Below are positions 52,501-64,000 of a stretch of 64,000 nucleotides of DNA, piece by piece (within the stretch, counting starts at the first letter, position 1; each line of letters opens with the position of its first letter). Location: positions 248,001-312,000 of the forward strand of contig CAOLHI010000059.1 in assembly GCA_948474755.1 (NCBI GenBank), read 5' to 3'. Below the pieces are notes generated by a model. That model was not told the origin of the DNA and ran no database searches. It saw only the letters and a list, made by a program, of their open reading frames with translations. The position numbers and the translations under genes were made by a program. This stretch comes from Ctenosaura bakeri (lineage: Eukaryota; Chordata; Lepidosauria; Squamata; Iguanidae).

Positions 52501-55500
52501 TTTGTCTCTTGCATTTTCTCCATGGCACATATACATGGGCCACTTTGTGCATATAACTGCATAAACATGAGTTAAATGGGATTCTTTGTTGAAATTAGGG
52601 ATGTACAACTTGTAGTAGAGGCCCTTGAAGGTCTGAGGTATGCCTCTGTGATGACCCTGGCCATCCCTGCCAAATCCAAATCCCTTCCTTTATTCTCCAC
52701 TCCAAGTATCTTCATATATTTCCACAGTGGAGATGGGGATACAAAAAATGGTCTCCTCCGAAGAAGAAAGAGGGTTTCTGGAATGTGTATTTGTCAGTAA
52801 CCCCTAATTCCTGAGCTAAAAACCACATTTGGAGCTCCTGGCTGAAAAAGCAGCACCCCTTTGGTCTGGATCATCTAAGGTACTCTGAACTCAAATTTGA
52901 AAATATAATACTGAGTTCAAATGCTAACATCACCCTGTTTTATGACACAAAAATCTTAAAGCTCTGAAAAATATTATCTCCATTCTCCAGGGGTTTTCCA
53001 GATTTTATACTTGTCGAAGATCAAATTTGAATGAATTTTTATTTCAGACTTTTGCCTAACCAGCTTTTTCAAAGAACATGTGATCCCATTTATCAGTTTC
53101 TTTCCCACCAGTAATTAATGTTTAATGATATATGAGAAATAACTGTATTCTGTGGAACAATCCTAGGTATGTCAGGAGAAAAGTCAGAACTCACAGCAGA
53201 AAGTGGGTACTGAAGTTAAAACAGAAATAGTTAAATAAAAGATAAAGCTAGTTCCAAAGAGTGTTCATTTAAGGACAAATAACTTGGTTTCAAAGAGAAG
53301 AAGGTAGACTATACAGGGAATAAACATTTTCTGCCATCTCCAACAATGAAGGGTAACTGGTTGAAGAAGAGGAAAGGGCCAAGCCCCCATTCATAAGGAA
53401 CTTAAAATGTCTAGAAGAAATTCAAAGCGGCCTGCTTTCCAGAGCTAGGGTTTCCACGTGGTTGCCACTGAAAAGTGCTTATCTATGGCGGTGTTCCATA
53501 AGAGATATGTTAAGATGGAGGCTCTTATCTCATTGTATGTTCTCATTTGTGTGCTGTACCTGCATGCCAATGTTGCATATGGTACGTCTTAATCACACTG
53601 ACTTGCAAATGCACCACATTGCATGGCAACACTATATGGCTACTCCCTGGAATTTTAATGCAGGTAACCAGTTTTCCAGTGATCTCTGTGTGAGGTTTGT
53701 AATCCTCTCCTGCAATTAAGCCAAAGGGGCATCAGTATTGCTGGCACAAAAACACAGGGAAAAATTCAATTCTTTTCCTTTTTTGGCATATCCTTAAAAA
53801 GAAAAAAATTGGCCTGGCTGTACAGTGATGTCTCCTTTAACCCAAAAGTATAAACATTATTTTATTACAAGCTTTAAATTGCCTCTTAAAACCTGTTATT
53901 TTTGCATTCTTTCAAGATATTTTATTTAATGCCATTCATTAAACAAAAACAGGTAGACAAGACCATCTTTTCACATTACTTCTGTTTTTGAACAACAGCA
54001 ACACCTGAGAATATAATCTTTCTTATTATTTCTACTCAATAAATGGCTCCATGAGGGTTAAAAAGAAGTTACAGAAATATCTGAGAACCACTCATGCCCT
54101 CCCAGCTGTATCCATCATTTACCAAGCAATGCCAATAAAAAAGGACATGGACTCCCTCTTTCTTCTTCTGTTCTGTGTGCCACCTTCAGCCCTACATCTA
54201 AAAATGAACTATCCCTGGTTGATTAACAGCCTTCTGTCACGTTTATGGTTTTCCTAACTTGTGGACCTCCAGATGTTTGGACTGTGCCTTCCACCAGTCC
54301 TGCAAGCATGGGAAATGGGAGTTGTAATCAAATAAATAAGGAGAATACTAGATTGGAAGAGGGTGACCTAGGCAAATGTTCACATGCAAATCTAAAGCTG
54401 ACATTCAGTGGGACACAAACATCACCATAAATAGTGATGAAGAAACCCAGTTATGCACATTGACCATTGCTCACTAGATAGGATAGAACTGTTTCAGAAC
54501 TTTTCAAAGTTCTAAACTGGAGTGGAGGCTCTACAGTCCTCTAGAGATGGTTGGACTCCAGTTCCCAAGTACAACATCCATTTCCCATCCCACCAGCTCT
54601 TGGCTGGATTCTAATTTTTTTTAAAAAAGATTACAGTGGCTGCCCTAAGCTGGATAAACCTATCACAGTACCAGAAAAATGTCATTACTGTTAATGTAAA
54701 CATGACAAACATACTGGAATACTAGTTGCCATGTAGTACAAAAAACTGTGACCTTAGCAGATCCCCTCTTCCAAGTTGTCACTCCTCTTTCCTCTCTAAT
54801 GGTACTGTGGCCTGATTAAAACGAAAGCTAATTACGTTTTGCCTGATTCAGCACTAGCAAAACAAGCTTTGCACTCTTGTCACCATCCCACTTCACTCTA
54901 TTAAGCAGAAGACCCCAATGTATTAACAAGCCTGATTACACATGGATATTTAAAGAATTATACTTTAAGACAATGTATGACAATGGAGGCAACTTGCAAA
55001 TATGAGCCTCCAAGGAGTGAATATCAAAATTACGCTGCTTCAGCTAGTTTTCTCAGCAGGCAAATATTTTAACGGAGACAAATGACTAATTTGTCCACAG
55101 AATTTTAATGCTGCTTCTTTGTACCAGTTATCGAAACACGGCATATGTAATTCCTATGCAGGCCCTAGGGAAATGAATGGATCTCTCTTTCCTATTCAGC
55201 AAGTTACCTGAATGTTGTGGCCTTAGTTTAATAAGGCAAGTCTCAAGGTTATGTTTTTGTTGCCTGCTTCACTAAGCAGCTCATTGTTTATCCACATTAG
55301 TATCTGAATTCATGAATGCCTAAATTCATTTTGTGATGTTATTTGGTGAAGATTGATTTTTTTTCCTCCCCACCTGCCACTTTAATAGATACCTTAACAA
55401 GCATAACCTGGAGTCTGATTATTCATGCATATATTTGTTATCTTTGTTATGCCAAATAAAATGCAGTACTTTATTGGAGCTCTTATTAAACAATTCAGCA

Positions 55501-56614
55501 GCTAAAAATACTTTTTAACATAATATTAATACTAAAAACAGGAAGACAATGGTTACCCAGCACTACAGATTACTTACATTTTTATTTGTACTCTTTTACA
55601 CTCACAATGAACCTCACTAGCAGAATATTTTTTTTAAATGAACATTCTTGTTACCAGCCACATCTGGAAATGTTTGGGAAGTCCACATGAGCAGGGGAAC
55701 ATTGACTCTAGCCCCTTAGCATTTTCACATATCTTACAATGACCTTCTCAGCAAACCTGATCAGCTCAGATTTTCAAAGCTGTTAGGTTGATCAATAAAT
55801 AGCCTTTCTCTTACGGTACTCACTGGACCATCACCATGAGACAAGCTCCTTAAAATTAAGAGTTAAACTTACTAATAATAAGAGATTTTAGAAACGAAAC
55901 AAAACACTATCAAATTTTTCATAAGCTTTGTTACCCCAATAGTCATTCAGTTAAAAGTCTGTCCTTTTAACTACAAAGGTAATATATTTTCTTTATTGCT
56001 GCTACTGTTTTACAATTCCTTTATTACTGCCTTAATATATCTATATAATTGAGGCTGAACACACCAAGACAATAGCTTGGATGGTGAATAGCCCATTCAA
56101 TAAAGCAGGAGACTTTCATTGACAGAAAGAGCAGTAGTTCTCTGTAGTCCAAAGCATCACTTTCCATACTGTTCTGAAGGACTAGCTAGGGACTGAAATC
56201 ATGCAGAGCAAATAATTCGGGGGGAGGGTGAAGAGTCAGCAAATATCACTTCCCTACCTTTATGACAGAAGGAAGCAGAGTTTAACTTATAGCAATGTTG
56301 GGTTCAAGCTGCAGGGCTAAATCCAGCACTAGTCCAACCAGGCTTAGACTCACTAAAATTAGATTGGACTTGTTTGTTATGACTAACAGGTCCCATTCAT
56401 TGCAATGGGTCTAGTCTAAATGTCACTTACAACAGATTTAACCCATTGCGAAGTATGGGAGTTGCATATGCACATCTTTCCCAATATTCAAAGACACAGC
56501 CACATTAGTCAGGGTCAGTATGCAAAACTGAGAGAAAGAAATTTGTGACATAAGCTTTCATAGACTGGGATGAATCTGATGAAGCAACCTTATGATACAA
56601 ACTTCTTTCTCTCA

Positions 56615-56794
56615 GGCCATTTCCGCACTAGACTGTTGTAGTGCTATTATTCCACTTTCAACATCCTATGGAATCCTGGGGTTTGCAGTTTAGGGAGGGG
56701 CCTTAAGGCCCCTCCCTAAACTGCAAACCCCAGGATTCCATAGGATGTTGAAAGTGGAATAATAGCACTACAACAGTCTAGTGCAGAAATGGCC
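56615..56794. mobile_element. 180-bp near-perfect palindrome, TCA duplication
   Basis: GGCCATTTCCGCACTAGACT at the left and its complement at the right, with a turn at GCCTTAAGGC near 56705. The two 90-bp arms are almost perfectly complementary. TCA flanks both sides (56612-56614, 56795-56797). It lies in the large FGFR2 intron, inside a diverged interspersed repeat. Confidence 0.85.
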
Positions 56795-57672
56795 TCAGTT
56801 TGTCTCAAAGATGCTACAAGATCCTATGCATAGCTTCTCTAACAGTTAGACATAACTTTATTAACTCTGGGTCTACAAACTGCCCACATGGTTGACAGAA
56901 TCTCAGAAGAGGCTGATACAAACAGTGTGTGTGTGTCTCCAACACACACATTCTTAGTGTTAAGAGTCAGAAACCTTTGTATGCCTATATTAATTGCTAG
57001 TTTGCTAGTTTGCCTGTTTGTTGTCTTTACCACCTCCATTTTAACCTCCAGACATTTTCTTTTCTCTCTTACTTGTGCATAAGGCAATGTATTTGATTTT
57101 GTACAACTATTTGTAAATACTTTTATATATTTACAAAGAAGACAATGTTGTTTCTTTTCTCTGCTACATTCTTTTGGGGTATTCAGCTTCTGCCATGTCA
57201 AGTTTCATTACTCTGCTAATGAGATCAATTATTCTCTCTCCCATTTCCCAATACTTTAATACTCCATCTCGGGGATTAAATAAGCACTACTTATACTGGA
57301 TTCTACAAACACAAAGCTATTGTACGAGAACAATGTATGAACATCAGGCAGGATCAATAACTAGCAGTATCCCAACCCATTTCACAATCCCCTATCCAGT
57401 TTCTAATATAAATTGTATTTACTGGGTGGAGGCTACATGTGAGTTCCCATATTTAACACCACCCTCCATTCACTTTAACAAGGGCAGTCCCTTGCATGTC
57501 TGCAGAAGTAAATGAGTACATGTACATGCTCAGGATCTCCTGATTTTCACCACTGACTACTGAGAGCTTTGTGTCAGGATGCTGATCTCATTCTTCACAC
57601 TGAGAAAGTACTGCTGTGAATTGCAAAAATAAGACAAAACTACTTTGGCTGTGTTTGATGCCCTTCAAGTCA

Positions 57673-58026
<354 letters not shown>

Positions 58027-58183
58027 TCACAAAAGATTCCAAAAGATTACTGCCAATTATTGATTGTATTTGAGAATCAATCTCAAATACAAGTAGAACA
58101 TTTGAAGACCATGAAAACTTCACCCTAGCTTTTTTAAATATGTACAGCTCCAGTCCTCTGCCCTTCCAAATACATCATAATGT

Positions 58184-58360
58184 CCCTTCAAGTTTACTCT
58201 GACTTATGGTGACTCTAAGGTTTTCATGGCAAATTTACTCAGATAATGTTTGTCATCACCTTCCTCTAAAGCAAGCTGAGCAGGGTTACTCAGTTGCTTT
58301 CCATAAATGAGTGAGTATTTCAACCCTGGTCCAACAACTAAATCATACTCCACACTCCCT
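58184..58360. repeat. SINE copy, tail-first orientation
   Basis: CCCTTCAAGTTTACTCTGAC, TTATGGTGACTCTAAGG, and TTTCAACCCTGGTCCAACAA near the tRNA-like end identify the family. Confidence 0.7.
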
Positions 58361-58627
58361 TCCCATACACATTCTCTGTTTTTCTCATGCCTACCTCAAC
58401 CCCTCACATCTCAGAGAACATATTCGAGAACAAAAAGTAGACAAGGGTTTAAATCCAGATGTTAGTTCCAATCAAAGAACCACCCACTGAGTCAATGGAA
58501 CTTACATAATAACCGACCTACTAGTTTCCCATTGATCATTCATTTTCCATTTTTCCCACTGATTACTCTAGTTGGCAGTAACAATTGGATTTGGGCTGTT
58601 GTGCCCATTTGCCACATTTTGGCTACA

Positions 58628-58690
58628 CTTCATAGAATCATAGAGCTGGAAGAGATCACAAAGACCATCGAGTCCAACTCCCTATATTCA
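58628..58690 (-). repeat. CR1-type LINE 3' terminus (short)
   Basis: CATAGAATCATAGAGCTGGA ... GACCATCGAGTCCAACTCCC is the antisense CR1 3' end; only the last 60 bp are present. Confidence 0.8.
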
Positions 58691-58959
58691 TATTGAGAAT
58701 TCATATTTAGAATTAGAATTTAGATGGAAGGGAAAAGTCTAACCTTTAACCACAGTAAAAGCAGCAATGGATATTAAAGAGAGCTTGTAGAAGTTACTTT
58801 TTTTGGACTATGATTGGCAGAATTGCCATACTCAAAAAAAGGGGGGGGTTCCAAGCTGTAAAAATAGTAGAATAGAAATAAAAAGCAAAAGCACTATGTT
58901 TCTCATTCCTTTACATGCTGTTTCATTCGACATATCCTTTGCATCTAATGGAGGGAAAC

Positions 58960-59075
58960 CCTCCAGGTGACTTTGGGTGTGGCATATGCTCTCAGCTCCA
59001 GAAAAACCCATGATAGATTTGCCTCAGGGTTGCCACAAGTTGGAAACATCTTCAGAGCACACAACAACAATTTGA
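58960..59075. repeat. SINE copy, opposite orientation
   Basis: GTTGCCACAAGTTGGAAACA and CAGAGCACACAACAACAAT are the reverse-oriented tail of the same SINE; only the 3' half is present. Confidence 0.7.
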
Positions 59076-59343
59076 AAGAACAGGGAAGCAGTGAGACAAA
59101 TATATACTGTCCAAAATTTTATAGCAATTCCGCACCACAATCACAGAAGCAGAACATGTTGACTATGACATTTGTATTTCACTCTTCGAAGTCCAGGATG
59201 CTACTACCTGGAGTTTTTTCCTAAGAGATAAAGTATGTCCACCTACTCTTCTCCACTGACTATCACAGTGTGATTTTCAATCCATCAGCAAAGAATTAAC
59301 AATTCCTGTATGTAATGTAGCAGAGTGGCATTAAATGTTATCA

Positions 59344-61492
<2,149 letters not shown>

Positions 61493-63134
61493 CTAAGAAA
61501 GAGATGAAGCTGGTGAAACTCAAGAGCAAAAAATACAAGAATCTTTCAGCAAAGTATTTGTCATTATGAGCTAACAAGGGTATTATGGCTCATTCTAGAG
61601 CTTGCACACATTCCTCCAGTCTTCTGAACTATGTGCAATTAATACTCACCTTGCAAAACCAAGAATACAGGCATGCAAAAGGAAGAATGTGGGAGATCTA
61701 CATCTCTAACACTGTACCTTTTTCTTTACCTCTACTATGCTTAACTAATCTTGTATTTGTATCTTCCCAAACATATTAAAATATATCTATAGCTCGTTGA
61801 AAACACAGCACTGTCTATTTCCAGAGCTCTTGGAAAGAACCATTCTGTTAAAGAAAGTTGTCTTGGCAAAGGTATTGTAATCCCTTCACCCTTTTGATAT
61901 TGATAGCCAAAGAACTTCTGTTATTGATACACTCAAACAACCTTTTGGGGAAAGATTTGAGGCCTTTATGGGGAAAGATCTGAGACATTTAAGGATTTAG
62001 TTTTGTGAGTTCAGAAACATAAATCTTTGGCCATCAATACTGCAATGTTGAGATGATCCAACTGTGTTATCTAATTGTGAAGGGCCCCTCTCTCAGACGA
62101 AGAATTTAATCCTAAAATATGTTAGAGAAGTAGGTAGCTTTTTTCCCCTTGCTTTTTGAAACAAGAGTACTAATAAATTTTCCACAACAGCCAGGTATTG
62201 TTAGAAAAAGATGCTAGATTAGGAATTAAATGCAGACAGTATGTTGAATTAACAACAATACGTGTATAATCTTATATCATTCCATCTGTATGTGTGTGTG
62301 TCTCATATAACAGAGGTACACTGTTTTTCATTCAGAAGAAAATTAAACAGGCTTGGCAAAATGCCATGATTAAAAATAAAATGGGATGAGTTTAAATCAA
62401 GTCTTTTAATTAAATAAAAGCTTTCAATCTTATCATGCTGATGTGAATATATGCCCTGGGTTCTATCGGTTATGAAAAGGGCATGCTATTTTGCCAATAC
62501 ACAAAGACTAAAGGATTGTGTGCTGTTGTGCGCTGAGATCGTGCTGCATTTTCCTTCGAAACTAAAATTGAATTTAAGATCTTGGCAGAAAGCAAACATT
62601 TGCATTGGAAAATGGTTAATTTATGTGCTCTTGTGCTTCTAGTTTGAACATAACAATCCTGCCATTGTGTGCCTGCGGCCCCCCAATCTAATAAACTACT
62701 CTTAAAAAGCCTTCTTTCATTCAAACCCACTCCACCCACATTTATGTCGAGTGCTGTTTTTAAATGTTTAATGCTCTAAGATTTTCCGCATTAATGTTTC
62801 CCCTAAGGGAAAAGGCTGACATAATTAAGTATACAGACCCCCACTGTTGACTAGAATCTTGCAGGTGGCAAAAGAAAGGTATGGCAGCACCTTTCATCCA
62901 CATAATTAAGAGTATTTCCATAAATGCACATAAAAGGCTCTTTAATTTAAACACATACACACACACCACAGATAAATTTCCAAAAGACTTGGTCAACAAA
63001 ATCACAGGCAGAATCAAAAACTGTGTGTCATGATTTTGTACAAATTAAATGTTTGCTTAAGTATTAATTTTGATTTGAGTGCCAGTCTTCTTTTAATTAA
63101 ATGAATCTTGCCATCGTAATAACATGTTTCAAAT

Positions 63135-63405
63135 CAATGGTTCTCAAATTCCCGTTTGGGGCTTGTTGTTGTTGTTGTTGTGTGCCTTCAAGTTATTTCT
63201 GATATGTAGTGACCCTAAGATGAACATACCGTGGGGTTTGCTGGGGTTGTGTGCGTGTGTGATGCGCCCACGGTCACCCAGGGGGTTTCCATGGCCAAGC
63301 AGGGAATTGAACTCCCAGAATTCCTCTGCAGTGGACACTGCAGTCCAAAATTTCCAGAAGGCTGAAGTCCAAAATTTCCAGAAGACTAAAGTTTGAGAAT
63401 CACTG
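63135..63405. mobile_element. Small hAT-like element containing a SINE
   Basis: Left terminus CAATGGTTCTCAAATTCCCG and right terminus GTTTGAGAATCACTG are inverted and resemble Charlie-type hAT ends. Flanking octamers TTTCAAAT and CTCAAAAT agree only partly. Most of the interior is a SINE copy (63160-63330). A 26-bp unit with CCAAAATTTCCAGAAG is tandemly duplicated at about 63340-63392. Confidence 0.5.
63160..63330. repeat. SINE copy inside a small hAT-like element
   Basis: The GTT repeat, GTGCCTTCAAGTTATTTCTG, GGGGTTTGCTGGGG and GGTTTCCATGGCCAAGCAGG are all present; the middle segment is deleted relative to other copies. Confidence 0.75.
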
Positions 63406-64000
63406 CTCAAAATAACCGGTCAGAGCAGAACACTATGACACTGGAAAAGTCATGTTCATGTTCTGTGGAAGCTCCTTCATGACACTACAAATTGTCCCCA
63501 TTGATGAAGGCTGTTTTTAAGCCTTCAGAGCAGCATATCCAGGACGGGCTTGCTGGAGACTGGATTAATTTTTAAACAGCACAGATTGCCTTTCCATGTG
63601 CTGTCACACACTGAAAACATTGTTAGGTTTGTGTGCATGATGCCAGTCATGCACCACTATTTCAAACTAACACATTAAAAAGAGATTTATTTACTCACCT
63701 TCTTCACTACATTAGAGTATCATATGAGATTTCAGAATTAACTGCAGAATGGGTTAGAATGCCTAGGTATCCAGCATCAAAACAAAACAAAGAAACACTT
63801 CCTGACCAGCTATAGGTACTGTGTGAATTCTGGACGAAATAGCTACTAACTTGCAAAATCACTGATACAAAATCAGTGAATCACCCCAAGGCTGACAAGG
63901 AATCCAAAGAGCCTAGTGAGTCCCACTGGATTTCTCTGCCCAGAGAATTTAGGGTAATGGAAAGTGGCAAGTCCATTTCAGTTCTCGAAGACATGCCTCT

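Overview
The window is vertebrate genomic DNA, most likely from a squamate reptile (lizard-like). The reasons are ordinary vertebrate exon/intron structure, many CR1-type LINE 3' ends, repeated copies of a tRNA-related SINE with a GTT/ACA-rich tail, a SPIN-like hAT element, and a DIRS-type tyrosine-recombinase retrotransposon. The species call is an inference from repeat content, not from a marker gene.

The only host gene I recognise is FGFR2, on the minus strand. Eight exons encode almost the whole tyrosine kinase domain and the C-terminal tail. They are 61342-61463, 59376-59486, 57733-57923, 45268-45390, 42276-42346, 39686-39823, 37431-37536 and 34312-34476 (stop codon 34312-34314). Their lengths (122, 111, 191, 123, 71, 138, 106 and 165 coding bases) and phases fit together without a break, and all splice sites are GT/AG. 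The kinase lobes, catalytic loop, DFG, paired activation-loop tyrosines and the PLC-gamma docking tyrosine are all present. Upstream exons (ligand-binding Ig domains, transmembrane segment) lie beyond position 64000. The 3' UTR probably runs from 34311 to about 32570. Everything below about 32.5 kb is 3' flanking, gene-poor DNA.

The most striking object is a roughly 6.07 kb GC- and CpG-rich DIRS-type element (about 19729-25798, sense strand minus) in otherwise AT-rich DNA. It has inverted terminal repeats, an internal complementary region (19973-20065) matching the joined ends, a gag-like region with a zinc knuckle, reverse transcriptase with YLDD, RNase H, and a tyrosine recombinase with recognisable Arg, His-x-x-Arg and Tyr positions. 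It has no LTRs and shows no integrase. It split an older SINE without a conventional target duplication; the GAA triplets at its two ends and in the internal region add up as expected for recombinase-mediated insertion of a circle. The reading frames carry about half a dozen frame changes, so this copy looks non-autonomous unless the assembly is at fault.

The rest is layered transposon debris. There are hAT-like elements (575-1368, 13775-14598 SPIN-like, 48863-49769, 63135-63405), a Tigger-like element (27237-27617), and a set of short inverted-repeat elements with GGCC-starting termini and 3-bp target duplications (3329-3784, 8914-9063, 26239-26408, 31289-31960, 42815-43552 with 42879-43433 nested inside, 52015-52500, 56615-56794). 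Two copies of an unnamed CATAC...GTATG element (3296-4119 and 48701-49980) are each interrupted by a different transposon and serve as empty sites for one another. L2/CR1-like LINE relics, SINE copies and microsatellites fill much of the remainder.
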